Positions 45,994-58,600 of a stretch of DNA of 64,000 nucleotides are shown one piece after another. A program made the translations under genes and the position numbers. Below the pieces are notes generated by a model, which searched no databases, was not told the origin of the DNA, and saw only the letters and a list, made by a program, of their open reading frames with translations. Every line of letters starts with the position of its first letter. Within the stretch, counting starts at the first letter, position 1. Source of the stretch: Trigonopsis variabilis (Eukaryota; Ascomycota; Trigonopsidomycetes; Trigonopsidales; Trigonopsidaceae); the NCBI GenBank assembly GCA_003707065.3, contig PPXM03000002.1, positions 1,674,001 through 1,738,000 of the forward strand, read 5' to 3'.

Positions 45994-47373
45994 TGATGGA
46001 ACTTTTTATATTTCAGCAGCGCGATGCTATTGTTCAAGCACCACTTGACTGTGGATTATAAGGGAATTTAACTCACGGAAAAGGCGGATATGATCAACTC
46101 TCCTTCTGCAATGAGGTTACGAAAGTAAGGACTAGGTTCGAAAGCTGACTTCGAGAATAAGATTGAAAATCTTTCTGTCCATTAAATGTTAATAAGATCC
46201 CATCCCAAATACTATTTCTAAGGCTGTCCAAGCCGATCTTGTCTTTGCTGTCTTTGAATGTTTCTCCAGAGTTGTGTTAATGACTGAATTCTTTACTTAT
46301 TTCCGGCTTTTTTCTTTAAGCCATATGTATGGCTATTCTCGAGACACAATCAAGTCATAGATATTAATACAGTTGATGCAGGGATGGTGGGTTTCTTCTT
46401 GTCTCTAAATCTACAGAGGATAACGCCGTCTCAACTCTCTTGACCAGCGGAAGCAATAATAATATTTTTTTATTTCGAGGTTGACAATCAGTAGCATAAA
46501 GCAGCAAGAGGAAGCTTAAACCGTTCCTACTAACTGAAAGTAGCAAAGGTGAAGCTCACAGCAAACCAAACACTTTTATCAGATGTAAGAATCCAAATCC
46601 AGTTGGGTTGGTACTTATGACAATATCTATCTTCTCTATATGCCATGATTGCTTAAGTTCGCTGATGTGGTAGCACTTTTTCCGCCTTTGTGAAGTCATT
46701 TCTCTAAATATCTGATGAATGTTAGCCGATATAGCATTTCTAATATTCTAGACTCAGTGAGATAGCTTTGAGACGGCAAAGCTCCATGGTAGTACGCTGA
46801 AAGTTGTACCTGCACTGTGTTGCTCTTACATGTTGCAGTTCCGTGAATCGGTGGCGGGTGAATCTGCTGGTGGCTCTCGGACTCGGAAATCTCAATATCA
46901 TCTTTGCCCATTGACCACGGTTCCTCGGTGCCACAGTTACTCTTCCACAAAAACTTGCAATTCAGCTTAGGGCTAAAAAATCATCCACTTGTTTCGTCTT
47001 CGAACAGGAGCTCTATGATCCTTGAGTCCAGAATTAGCAACACTTCATCTTGGCCTGTGTCATCCAATATAATGGAGTAAGTAAGTAAGAATAAAGAGGA
47101 ACACGAGGAAAAAGGAAACCTAAGACCGAACGAACTCGAAGCGATCGCGAAATACAGGCCAGATCACCATCGACGTAAGTACCTTATCTAATGGACAAGA
47201 GAACAAGTCCTTCGAAGAATCCCAGTCACCGTTCTTGAAAGATTACCAGCAAACAGAAAAGAAGACGAACTGGCAATTTTCCGAGGGTTACCGCGTCAAA
47301 GCGCGTCTGAACGCACCCGCGTACCCTGGCCTGTCAGTCTAGTCATCGCCCTGGATTCGGGCTGTACAGTATC
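45994..47373. other. Intergenic region
   Basis: 1380 bp between the SNRNP27 gene and a solo LTR. A minus-strand open frame at 46696-46950 lacks an ATG at its start and any motif. No RNA gene recognised. The A/T content rises towards 46300-46700. Confidence 0.4.
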
Positions 47374-47621
47374 TGTTACGAATCAGTCCTAACGATTCCA
47401 TCTGTCCAGCCAGCCTTCAAGGATGGCACTACGATTGGGGATCAGGTCATTCATCAGAGGTCAGACCATTAATCGGATCATTAATCACATCATTAATCGG
47501 AGCACCTTGAATATGACCTGATCCATTATCAAGTCTATATAAAAGCATGTACTTAGAGTAATAGAGACAAGCTTCTTTTGGATTACATTCGCTGGTAGCA
47601 ACTGGTGTAGAGATTGTTACA
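47374..47621 (+). mobile_element. Solo LTR, Ty3/gypsy-like, with target duplication
   Basis: A 248-bp unit begins TGTTACGAATC and ends GATTGTTACA and is flanked on both sides by GTATC (47369-47373 and 47622-47626), a 5-bp target-site duplication. It has a TATA box and three 12-bp tandem units (CATTAATCGGAT and variants, 47467-47502). It shares no sequence with the copia LTRs further right. Family assignment to Ty3/gypsy is a guess from the TGTTAC ends and TATA layout; no internal region is present. Confidence 0.72.
47536..47544 (+). promoter_or_regulatory. TATA box inside the solo LTR
   Basis: TATATAAAA, about 200 bp upstream of the amino-acid transporter start and in the same orientation; the only strong TATA box near that gene. 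Confidence 0.55.
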
Positions 47622-47745
47622 GTATCATTACAAGTGTTACTGACCGAGCCGCGTCTTGTTTACTGATAACGAGCTATTTCGTACTTTTAATGCAATCTGC
47701 AAGCGTCCGATAAGAATTATCACTCTTTCTTTTGTATCAGTTGAT

Positions 47746-49541
47746 ATGTCTGATATGGATGCTGATACAGATAGAGAAGTCACCCTAGAAGGGATGGGTT
47801 TAGCTATCCCTCACAGAAGGTCATCCTCCGCTTTCGATTCCCTTAGATTTGCTGGTGGTGTTAACTCGATTGATAGATTTGCCAGCTCCTTTTCTCGCGC
47901 CCAGTCTTTTTTCCCTCTTGCAGCTCCCGGTACGCACTTAGTGAACGACGAAAGAGCAAGTCTCCTTGGCGATTCAGCCGTGGAGGATGATGTCGAACCT
48001 GGAAGTCTATTGGAGTCTTCAAGACTTTCCCATTTCATCTCTTATGATACACTGACACTACGTTCTCGCCGACTTTCTTCAGTTTTCGATTCCTTATCTG
48101 AGCTTCCCAGTTCTGCTCATGGTCCTATTATCCATAATGATCATGCAGAAGAGATCGTACCCTGCATAACATCTACTCAAGCCGAGGATGATCCTTTGTT
48201 GTTAAAAAGGGTCGAACATTCGGATGGGAAGATAGAATACATCGTTGTGGGTCAAAGTACTGCCCAACAGACAATATTTAACAGCGTCAACATGATGATT
48301 GGGATCGGCCTTCTTAGTTTACCGCTCGCATTTAAATATTCTGGTCTAGCGATCGGTGCGACTTCACTTCTAGTTATCTGTCTCACTATGAGGTACACCG
48401 CTGGACTTCTAGCCAAAATTCTTCACAAATACAATTCTCTAATTACTTACGTCGATATTGCTCAAGCTGCATATGGTACCAAGGCGAGGGTTGCAGTATC
48501 TGTTTTATTTTGTCTAGAGCTTTGGGGAACTTGTGTTAGTCTGACAGTTCTTTTTGCTGACTCTCTTTCTTCACTTATACCTGCTATATCTTCTACTACA
48601 TTTAAGATCGTGACTTTCTTCATATTCTTGCCTATGTCCTTATTGCCTCTTTCAGTACTGAGCATCAGTAGTATTATGGGTATTCTGAGTACATTCAGTA
48701 TGCTTCTTATTACCTTCGTTGATGGAGTATCAAAAGAAAGCCGACCTGGAAGCATTTTTCATCCGATGCCCCAACATTATTTCCCTTATTCTTGGAGGAC
48801 TCTTCCGTTGTCTTTTGGACTACTCCTGGCACCCTGGGGAGGACATTCAATTTTTCCTAATATATATCGAGATATGCGTCACCCTGAAAAATTTGACAAA
48901 TGTCTGAAAATTACATATTTGTTCACTTTTCTAGTGGATGGTGCAATGGCTGTCCTCGGCCTTCTTATGTTTGGAGATCTCGTGCGTCAAGAGATAACAC
49001 AGAATATACTTGAGACCGAGGGCTTTCCTGAAACTTTAAGCCAAATTCTAATACTGTGCTTGGTCGTCATCCCGATTACCAAGAGTCCTTTGAAGTGAGT
49101 CTCCTCCTTTTGTTCTTCTGACTTTAGTTTGCGACCAATCATCACAACTTGTGATATGTTATTTGAAGTTGAAGACAGGCTACACCACGATCTGCTTGAG
49201 GAACCACGATATGGCAAACTTTCCAGAAAGGTTATTAGAACATGTATCAGAGTTGGTGCCAACTTAGTAACTCTTATAATTGCTATAGTCTTCCCTAGTT
49301 TTGAAAGCATAATGGCATTGACAGGAAGTCTATTCGCTGTACTGCTTTCGATCTTTCTTCCCATTTTTTTTTATCGAAGATTTTTCTATCACGAGATTTC
49401 GTACCTAGAAAGTACTTTTCAAATAATCTGCCTCCTCGTCAGCATAATTCTGTGCCTTCTAGGTACTACCTGGGTGTAAGTATCTAATGTTCTTTGCAGC
49501 TTCTAACAAGCAGATTCCTACCAGAGAAATTCTTTCAATGA
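47746..49541 (+). CDS. Vacuolar amino-acid transporter, Avt1 type
   Basis: Amino acid/auxin permease family protein of about 575 residues. A Ser-rich cytosolic N-terminus (about 170 residues) is followed by the transporter domain starting QSTAQQTIFNSVNMMIGIGL, LSLPLAFKYSGLAIG, the Avt1-type signature, and about ten hydrophobic helices; RPGSIFHPMPQHYFP and GLLLAPWGGHSIFPNIYRDM are typical of fungal Avt1/Avt-like proteins. Exons are 47746-49094 and 49128-49475, with a likely last exon 49511-49541 after a 35-bp intron (GTAAGT donor, TTCTAAC branch). If that intron is not removed, the protein simply ends at 49479 after GTTWV. The start is the first in-frame ATG; the gene lies 125 bp downstream of a solo LTR whose TATA box may drive it. 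Confidence 0.86.
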
Positions 49542-49997
49542 TTTGGCGAGGATGTAGTTAGCGATCGGTTTGATTTGAGAGTTTTACCTTATATCGAATA
49601 GATATTTGATTTGCCTCCTTTTTTTTGACGATATCTTTCTTTATCTTTGGTCTTGTGAGATTTTTTGGTTGCCGTCTTTCTTCATAGTTGAATAATCTGC
49701 TCCATACCTAATCCAGTATGTAGTCTAGCCATTTAAGGATTCAAGTATGCTCTATAGCTTATTATTCTCCTGCTGGAATCTTTATCGTATGTTGCTAGGT
49801 CATATACGAGTGCGTTCTATCTCTTAGAATGCTTGTCTTGACTCATAAGAAATTACCCAGCATTTAATGTTTTAAAAAGATTCAAGGCTTTCTGTTAGAT
49901 AAGAAAAATATAATATTGTTATTAAGTACTGAGATTATCTGAAGCCCTGATCGCTATTCCTTTTGGGACTGGGTTTGAGTCAATCCTATAGAGTTTT
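49542..49997. other. Spacer at the gene/repeat boundary
   Basis: 456 bp of T-rich DNA after the last gene and before the first copia LTR. No coding signal; this marks the edge of the repeat-filled domain. Confidence 0.5.
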
Positions 49998-50269
49998 TGT
50001 TAAAATTTGGACTGAACCTGTATTGACTAGGAAGGTGAGCGACTGTATTGGTGTCTTGTCTTCTTATCTATCCTGTACATAAAGTAGTCCTTTTATATTA
50101 ATTTCGGATATTTCTTATCCGAGACAGACTACAGTATTTCGTCAAAGAAAGCAGTACGGCTGATTGCGTCTCTTTGTGTCACTCACACAATGCATTGTTT
50201 TCTCTTACACAAACAATGCATTGCTCCCATTGTCTTACACAATATATTGTTGAATGTCTCCAGTCAACA
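49998..50269 (-). mobile_element. Solo LTR, copia family (copy A)
   Basis: Reverse-oriented copy of the family LTR, from TGTTAAAATTTGG to TCAACA, somewhat shortened, flanked by GTTTT on both sides (5-bp target duplication). Contains the TATA-like TATAAAAGG on the minus strand and palindromic CAATGCATTG units. Confidence 0.85.
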
Positions 50270-52011
50270 GTTTTGAGGTAAGCCCTGAGTGTTTGCAAAT
50301 GACATCTTTGATAGAACGTAACTTCATACAAGACGCTCCAATCTGCAATATTCGAAATATCTTGAACCGATCAAGCAATCAACAAGTTCTGTAGTCAGAA
50401 ACTCTAATATTAGATAGAGTAACCTAATGATCATTTCTAACTTCTGTATTGATATCGTCTGTGGATCCAGATTTCGGATTTTAGTTAATTCAGGTGACTG
50501 GCAAGCCGTTCTTATTCTAATTTATTTACAACCGATCCTTTAAATGCATGCAGCTGTCCCTGAAAATCCTAAATTGTTAAGATATATCAGAACTGCTTCA
50601 TATCACGTATTTTCTCAATATATGTGCTTGGATTATTTTTTTCAAAAACCCTGTTAACCCTGAAGGCCTACCCCAGAACTTTCCGCATAACCGGTTCCAG
50701 CCCAAGTCCAAAAGAATATGTATCCATTAGTGCTTCATCTACTGAGTGACAATTTGTTTTTTAGTATTTCTGGCTTTTTCTATACGTACAAATGGTCACC
50801 CTGTTTGGATATTGTCCTACCACACACACCTCTGCACTCAGATTACATTTCTCAACATTACTTATGTATCTATTGAGATATAGGAAATATGGGTATAGTG
50901 TGTGTACCACAACACTTTTCAAGTGTCCGCTTAGATGATATTGTCATAAAATAAGCAAGCTTCTCTTATGTATATTATGTGTTTAGTGGAGGAGTCGTAA
51001 CACAAACATGAATGCAAGCTCTCCAGTACAAAGCCAGTAGGAGAGACTAGTCTATAGACTGCTAAATGATGAAAATGTAATCTCAAAGACGTTGAGATAT
51101 GCACTATAGGAGTCTTTAAGCAGGCTTATTATAACTGGGCACGCATAACAGCGGCTGATATAGCAACAAGTTGGTTGAGCCAGCGGGTGAAGCCCTGATT
51201 TATTTTTATTTATTGTAAGTTAAAGCTTACTTATACACCGCTCCTAATTATAAGAACGAAACAGAAGATCCAAAGGAATCCTGAAGCGAACGTAATCTAT
51301 TTCAGAAACTGGAATGGAAACAATCTGCAAACTTCAACAAACTGCAAACTTCAACAGGAATTAGCCTCAATATAGCGAGATAGACTAATTATATGTGAAT
51401 TATAAAAGGTCAATAACCTTTCGTCAGAGAAAGTTCTCGTAAACTTGAAAAAACATATTCAATATCGATGTGTCTAGTAGTTCTTGTTTTTTATTTCAAG
51501 TTTTTTCAATAACTATAAACCACGTAATCAAGCATTTATTAGTACTCCTGTGGAACTAAATTCCTACAATCTATTTGTAGAGTATACCATTAACTAATAT
51601 GAAAGTGAACATAAGATTCAAAGCAGGTATAATATATTAAATAACATTTTTAAAATTCTGTCTCTTTATAGATTCGTACAGCAGAGTATTTATTAATTTT
51701 TACTATCAGAAGGTCTTTAGCTATGTTAATTCTAGTGACCAAACGAATTGACGGTGACATTAATATTATGGTTTTCCCCTACTTTGTCATTCTTCAGCGC
51801 TTAGGTCTACTAGTTGTTTTGCAGAACAAAAACATAATATGTGGATTCTCACTCAATGTTAGCATTGCTTAGCTTAGAGAATCCTATATACACACCTTGA
51901 TTTCCGAGGAAATCCTTTTAAAATGCGTTATTTACATATTTAAATAAGTGCTCTTGCTCTGTACCCAGAGATAATGAATATGATTGCATATTCTATGTTC
52001 TATATACATAA
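50270..52011. other. AT-rich gene-free DNA
   Basis: 1742 bp between two solo LTRs with no credible gene or RNA. Short simple A/T stretches; an 8-bp inverted pair GGATTCTC/GAGAATCC around 51843-51885 may form a weak hairpin. Confidence 0.5.
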
Positions 52012-52294
52012 TGTTGAGACTGGAAGTCTAGAACCCTGAAACATTCAGCAATGCATTGTGTAAGAGAAGAACAATGCATTGTATGAGACAATGGGAACCA
52101 TGCATTGTGTGAGTAAGACAAAGAGAAGCAATCAGCCGTATTGCTTTCTTTGGCGAAATACTGAGGTCCGTCTCGGATAAGAGTATCCGAAATTAATATA
52201 AAAGGACTATTCTATGTACAGATAAAAATACAATACAGCAATACAGTCGCCCACCTTTCCTAGTCTATACGGGTACATTAAATCTTATTTAACA
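52012..52294 (+). mobile_element. Solo LTR, copia family (copy B)
   Basis: Forward LTR from TGTTGAGACTGG to TTAACA flanked by CATAA duplications on both sides. Carries three CAATGCATTG-type units and the ATATAAAAGG promoter box. Looks like a relatively recent solo LTR. Confidence 0.87.
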
Positions 52295-52659
52295 CATAAG
52301 ATATATACTTATAAATTATAAATATGAAATTATTGGTGTTTTATTCAAGTTCCCGATTAAATTGTTAATGGAGTACGGTATTAGAATGAATTGTTCTCAG
52401 CCTTATTCTAAAATAATAAAATCCCTGAAGCACTATTGTGTAATCTTTCTATGTATCCATACTTTCTCAATTCGTTATCAGGGGACTTACTTTATATTAA
52501 CAATACTGTTAGACAAGATTATCTTATGCCATCAACACCTGCCGAGACCCTTGACTTGTCTGTCTTGACGCAGTTTTCTGGCCCATGTTTGTCACCAACA
52601 AATGCCAATTCAATGTTGTTATTTATATATTTTTATCCCTATATATATATAGCTGTTAT
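52295..52659. other. AT-rich spacer
   Basis: 365 bp between LTR copies; overlapping 68- and 84-codon frames have no recognisable features. Confidence 0.4.
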
Positions 52660-52982
52660 TGTTGAGACTGGAAGTCTGGAAGAACACTGAAACATTCAAC
52701 AATGCATTGTGTAAGTGAGACAAAGAGAAACAATCAGCCGTATTGCTTTCTTTGGTTGAAATACCGAGGTCTGTCTGGATAAGAGTATCCGAAGACATCA
52801 GTAATATCTTATCCGAGACAAAGCAAAGTATATCTCTTTGGATATTTCTTATCCGAGACAGACCACAGTATTTTCATCACCATGCATTATTGAATGTTCT
52901 AGACTTCTAGTCTCAACAAATAACTGTTTCATCACAATGCACTATCGAATGTTTTCAGTGTTCTAGACCTCTAGTCTCAACA
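52660..52982. mobile_element. Fold-back LTR composite (copy C), copia family
   Basis: Starts as a forward LTR (TGTTGAGACTGGAAG at 52660), then from about 52800 continues as reverse-oriented LTR sequence reaching AGTCTCAACA at 52918 and again at 52982. The two arms face each other. No target duplication was found around the whole block. An old, rearranged fragment. Confidence 0.75.
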
Positions 52983-53347
52983 TAACTCACAGAAGGCATA
53001 ACACATGTGAATTATCAAGCCAGAATTGAACAACATATTGTCATGGAAGTCTAGGGTATTGATGGAGTCCAATATATTTTAGGGCTATTGAATCCGTTAT
53101 TTGTCGAAAAGAACGGAAATGATGATCGGATATCGTCTATTTCTGGTATTCATTCTCTCAGACGTGGGAAGATCCAGACTTTATTATATACAGCACACTA
53201 TGTATAGTTAAATAGTACAATATAATACAATAAAGAATACAATTGTCTTCAATTTAAGGACTATAAGCTCATAATTCAATCTCTAAAAATATAAATATAA
53301 AGCCGCTGCTATTTAAGAAAAATAGAATTACTAAACTAAGTAATAAT
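52983..53347. other. AT-rich spacer
   Basis: 365 bp without gene signal between two LTR composites. Confidence 0.4.
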
Positions 53348-53634
53348 TGTTCAAATTGGACATGTATTGACTAGGAGTGTGGGCAACTGGATTGTATTGG
53401 TTTCTTGTCTTCTTGTATTATTTATCTGTACATAAAGTAGTCCTTTTATATTAGCCTTCGGATATTCTTATCCGAGACAGACCACACTATTTCGCCAAAG
53501 AAAGCAATACGGCTGATTGCTTCTCTTTGTCTCACTCACACAATGCATTGTTGAATGTTTCAGTGTTCTAGACTTCCAGTCTTAACAAATACAGTTTCCC
53601 ACCTCACTAGTCAATACAGGTCCAAATTTTAACA
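53348..53634. mobile_element. Reverse LTR with forward LTR tail (copy D), copia family
   Basis: A reverse LTR (TGTTCAAATTGG to TCTTAACA, 53348-53587) runs straight into a forward LTR 3'-end piece (53588-53634, ...TCAATACAGG to TTTTAACA). Another mini-fragment of the LTR promoter area lies at about 53645-53666. Old, rearranged copy. Confidence 0.75.
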
Positions 53635-54187
53635 CATACAAGAATCCTTTTATATTAGTCTTCGAACTAACCCACCTTACAAAACTTTATATACACCGAT
53701 AACCCTGAATCTAAAGAAGTCTCGCATGTCAAGATGAATATACATAAATAAATATTACATATAACAATTATATAATAAACGACATCCACAGCTGTTGAAG
53801 TAAATAATTTCTACTGTAATGAATTTAGAATTAAAATATCTAATACAAATTAATAAAATTCAAGTTACTGCGCATAATATTAAAATTAAATAAAACATTA
53901 CTGTATCATGAAAATCAGCTAACCCCAGCTACTTGTTGAAGTTTATGATCCATTCTAATTTTTGAATCAGGTTAGGTTTGGCTTAGATTCGTTCAGATTC
54001 CTCTGTTACCTTCTTGCGGATAAGAAAAATGTCCAAGTCATTATGTTTTAATTTACAACGACGCCTTAAGTATCTTCTTTAGTGACCCCTAAATCCTAGA
54101 TCCTTAAAATACATCAAGACTGCTCCATACCATACATTTTTTCAAAATTTGCCTCCGATTATATTTTTCCACACACATCTCAATTTC
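53635..54187. other. AT-rich gene-free DNA
   Basis: 553 bp, strongly A/T-rich, with a small LTR scrap at its start and no genes. Confidence 0.45.
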
Positions 54188-54595
54188 TGTTGAGAATGGA
54201 AGTCTATATAGAAGAACACTGAAAGCATTCAATAATGCATAATGATGAGATACCGTGGTGTGTTTCGGATAAGATATATCCGAAGACTCATATAAAAGGG
54301 ATACAGTATGTGCAAATAAAGAATTCAAGAATACAAGACAAGTAACACAATACACTCGCCCACTTTCCTAGTGTTAAGATTTGGAGTAAAACGTGAAAGG
54401 TGGACCACTGCATTGTATTTCTTGTCTTGTCTTCTTGTATAGTTTATCTGTACATACTGTATCCCATTTAGATAGCAATCCGTGTTATTGCTTGCTTCTC
54501 TTTGTCTCTCTCACACGATGCATTGTTCTTCTCTTACACAATGCATTATTAAATGTTTCAGTGTTCCTAGACTTCTAGTCTCATTATTGATCCTA
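54188..54595. mobile_element. Fold-back LTR composite of a divergent subfamily (copy E)
   Basis: A forward LTR (TGTTGAGAATGG, 54188 to about 54371) is joined to a reverse LTR (TGTTAAGATTTGG, 54372 to about 54595). Both arms differ from the main subfamily (for example the promoter box sits in CATATAAAAGGGATAC), suggesting an older subfamily. Confidence 0.7.
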
Positions 54596-55004
54596 CCAAA
54601 TTATTAATATTATTTAATTTGCCATAACGTTGAATATACTTTACGTACGAGCTAAATATATATATTTTTTTTATTTTTATTTTTATTTCGATTCTTTATT
54701 TCCTATCAGATTAAATTTCCATTATAGGAAAACAGTAGTCTAGTAACAGAATAATATTATTTTCTCTAGCGTTTTAAATATAATTTATCACTAGCGCAAT
54801 TGCGCACACTGATAATATCTTATTATATATAAACTATACAAACTATTTTTAATCCTTGTGATTAAGGCATTATAGGGGTTAATAGAAACAGGTGAAATTC
54901 TATTCAAGAATGTTTTGGTCGCGGCAGCAATAGTGTTTCAATCCCTACCGATGCTTTGGACTTTTAGACTAGGAATAAGAGAATCCATGTTGATTTGTTT
55001 AATC
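54596..55004. other. AT-rich spacer
   Basis: 409 bp of simple A/T-rich DNA including a TTTTTATTTTTATTT run near 54666-54690. No gene. Confidence 0.45.
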
Positions 55005-55665
55005 TTTTAAGATTTGTAATTGTACCTGTATTGACTAGGAAGGTGGGCGACTGTATTGCTGTATTGTATTTTTTATCTGTACATAAAATAGTCCTTTTAT
55101 ATTAGTCTTCGGATATTCTTATCCAAGACAGACCACACTATTTCGCCAAAGAAAGCAATACGGCTGATTGCTTCTCTGTCTTACTCGCACAATGCATTGT
55201 TCCTATTGTCTTACACGCAGTGCATTGTTGAATGTTTCAGTGTTCTAGACTTCCAGTCTCAACAAGTCTATCAGCCATTTATTTCCTCTGGCGACTCTTG
55301 CCACAAAGGCAACTTTTGCTTCCTCGTTCCTGTCATATTTCCTTCGAGGCAACCTTTTGTTCTTTGGACAATCTTTTACTAAATGCTTTATGGACCCACA
55401 TCCATAGCATTATCTTTCCTTCTTGGCCACAAAGACCCTTAGTCTCGATTGAAACCATCTTGAGCTCGATTTCCTTTTGCATCAAGATGCTCGTCAGAAC
55501 CGTCACTGTCGCTCCAGTCTTTCCTTTATCATGGCCACTTCCACCTCATAGGCTTGAGGCAACCTTTTCAGTATTGCTGCCACAATACGTCTCTCTGAAA
55601 TGGTTTCTCCTTGCTGTCGAAGATCTCTGGCAGCGTTTGTGATTCTCGACACGTAGCATTAACAG
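55005..55665 (-). mobile_element. Inverted LTR plus inverted gag fragment, copia family (copy F)
   Basis: A reverse LTR (about 55005-55264) is followed directly by a reverse-oriented piece of the element's own internal region (55265 to about 55665), the mirror image of sequence around 56060-56445 of the neighbouring element. It occupies the place where a forward 5' LTR would be expected. Confidence 0.82.
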
Positions 55666-58600
55666 TCTCAGTTTGCCAACATGAGTCACCAGAAGATCAC
55701 GAGTCAAAACATTGAAAAGCTCAATGGAAGCCAATTCCAAAACATGGAGATACAGAGTGAAGGTGGGCCTCCAGTCCAGAGGTCTATATGAGTTTGCGAA
55801 TGGCACAATTGGTTTGGATGAGGACAAGGCAACAACCGCTAACGAGATGAGTTTCAACGAAAGAGTCAAAAGGCCCTTGAGTATATTGTGGCCACGCTTG
55901 AAAATGAATATATGCTTATAGTCCTCGATGAAACAATCGCCTCTGTGGTGTGGAGTACCATCAATAACCTTTTTGCCATGCAGTCGTGGGCATCGTATCT
56001 GCAAACATTTACCTATACAACACAGAAATGAACGGAAATGAATCCGTTTTTGGCTACGTGTCGAGAATCACAAACGCTGCCAGAGATCTTCGACAGCAAG
56101 GAGAAACCATTTCAGAGAGACGTATTGTGGCAGCAATACTGAAAAGGTTGCCTCAGGTTCATGAGGTGGAAGTGGCCATGATTAAGGGAAGGACTGGAGC
56201 AACTGTGACGGATCTAACAAGTGTTTTGATGCAAAAGGAAATTGAGCTCAAGATGATTCCAACGGAGACTAAGGCCTTTGTGGCCAAAAGAGAGAGAAGA
56301 TGCTATGGATGTGGGTCCATAAAGCATCTAGTAAAAGATTGTCCGAAAAACAAAAGATTGCCTCGAAGGAATTATGACAGGAAAGAGGAAGCAAAAGTTG
56401 CCTTTGTGGCAAGAGTCGCCAGAGGAAACAAATGGCTGATAGACTCGGGTGCGACTTCGCACATGACAGCACACAGGAACAATCTTGAGAATATCAGAAG
56501 GTTGGATAAAGAGGTCAGTATCTCATTGGCCGATGGCACGTCCATTATGGCGCAGCAAATAGGCGATGCCAGTGTCAGTCTCAATGGGCATATCTTGAGG
56601 CTGAAAGAAAGTTTCCTGGTACCGGATCTGGAAACAGATCTGATATCGGTGAAGCAGCTGTTACAAGATAAAGAGGTCCAAGAGGTGGCCTTCAAAGGGT
56701 CGAATACAATCCTAAGATTGGATAATGGTCAAGAGGTTGTGCTTGAAGAGCAGGATAATCAAAAGGCGTATGAAGCACGAACGCCTAAGGATAAACCCAT
56801 AAGACTAGAAATGTCTTTATGGCACAAACGGCTAGGACATCTAAACCACCAGGATGTCGAGTTTATGATGAAGCATGAGGTGATAAAGATCACGCCTGAT
56901 AAGTCTTCGAAGGACGATGAAGCTTTGCAAGTAACTGAGAGCTGCAAGGATTGCCACATGGGCAAGTCGCACAGGATGCCCTTCAAAGGTGTAAAAGGAA
57001 AAGGAGAAGGCAACAGTTGTCCACTTGAACTTGTCTCCAGTGATGTGGTTGGACCTCTCGAAGAAATCAGTTTGGGAGGAGCCAGGTCCTTTGTCACTTT
57101 TGTCGATTCGTATACAAATACGGTTGCTGTTTACTTTCTGTCTCGTGAAAGTCAAGTGTTGGACTGCTTTAAAAGCTTTAAGAGATATGCAGAAAGGCAA
57201 ACAGGCCATAAGTTGAAAGTGTTGAGAACGGACAATGGTGGTGAATACTGTTCTCGAGAGTTTGACAAATACTGTGAAGTTGAAGGGATTAAGCACGAGT
57301 ATAGTGTGGCTTATAATCCTGAACAGAATGGAAAGGCTGAAAGAATGAATCGGACAATAGTGGAAGCAGCGAGGACGATGCTGCAAGCATCCAAGTTACC
57401 AAAGGAGTTCTGGGCCGAAGCAGTGAATACCGCAGTCTACCTACACAATAGGCGGACGACCCGAGGCAAAGGGGAGTTGACTCCAGTCGAGCTGTGGACT
57501 GGAAGGAAGCCGTCAGGGAACCATCTGAGAATATTTGGTTGCACTGCATATGCCCATGTCCCTAGCCAGAAGAGAAGAGGCAAGTTGGGACGTAAGGCGA
57601 AAGAGGTCATTATGATTGGTTATAGTACCAGGCAAAAGGCATACAGATTATATGACCTTGAAAGACATGAGGTGTTTGTTGAGAGAAATCTTGATTTTGA
57701 TGAAAACGAGATGTATGCTGAAAAGTACCCGAAGCGCTTTGAGGTTGATAAGAGACCTGAGAGAACAGTCTTGATATTAAAAGATGACCCGGGTGAAACG
57801 GCAAGGGCAAGAGTTGAAACGGCAAGAGAAAAACCTGCTGCAGAGGATAGTGTTACAGAGGAAAGCGTTACAGAGGAACCCGGGCAGGAGGACATCCACA
57901 GCAACACAGAAGTCAACACAGAAGAAAATGAACAAGAAGGGAGGTTGAGAAGGTCTACAAGAGTTAGGCGACCCCCGAGAGAATATTGGAGAGTCCAAGG
58001 AAGCCGTGACTATGAAGAGAAGGCCTGGGTGGCCAGAGAAATTGAAGCGCTGGAAGAATGCGACCCGTCCTCCTATAAGGAAGCAATGAGACAGGATGAC
58101 AGTGATAAATGGAAAGAAGCCTGCGAAGAGGAATACAGGTCATTGATAAAGAACAAGACCTGGGAATTGACTGAACTACCCAAAGGAAGAAAAGCTGTTA
58201 CAAATAAGTGGGTATTCAAGCGGAAAAGAAACGCAGCAGGAGAAATTCAAAGATACAAGGCTAGATTAGTTGCTCGAGGATTTACACAAATTGAAGGTAT
58301 TGACTATCAAGAGACATTTGCGCCTGTTATCAGATATGAATCGATCCGGAGTATCATTGCGATTGCGACAGCTATGGATCTGGAACTACACCAGATGGAT
58401 GTAAAGACCGCGTTTCTGAATGGACAAGTTGAGGAAGAGATCTATATGAAACAGTCTGAAGGATTCGAATTGGCTGGAAAGGAAACACAAAGACGCATAT
58501 ATGACAAGAAGCCTATACCCTTAGATTACTAGAGAGATTTGGAATGGCAGAAAGCAAGGCTCTGAGTACACCAGAGGATCCCAGTATGAAACTGAGTGTC

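Noticed and set aside
46696-46950. 84-codon minus-strand frame
   Set aside because: Begins at a TTG rather than an ATG, and neither overlapping frame shows a domain.
47580-47610. Possible primer-binding site (GCTGGTAGCAACTGG) after the TATA of the solo LTR
   Set aside because: It lies inside the LTR as defined by its target duplications, so it cannot be the primer site of an internal region.
54900-54960. tRNA-like stretch near GGTCGCGGCAGC
   Set aside because: No proper A and B boxes and no cloverleaf could be drawn.
50270-55000. Possible CRISPR-like or satellite array from the repeated LTR motifs
   Set aside because: The repeats are explained by copies of one LTR family with target duplications, and spacing is irregular.
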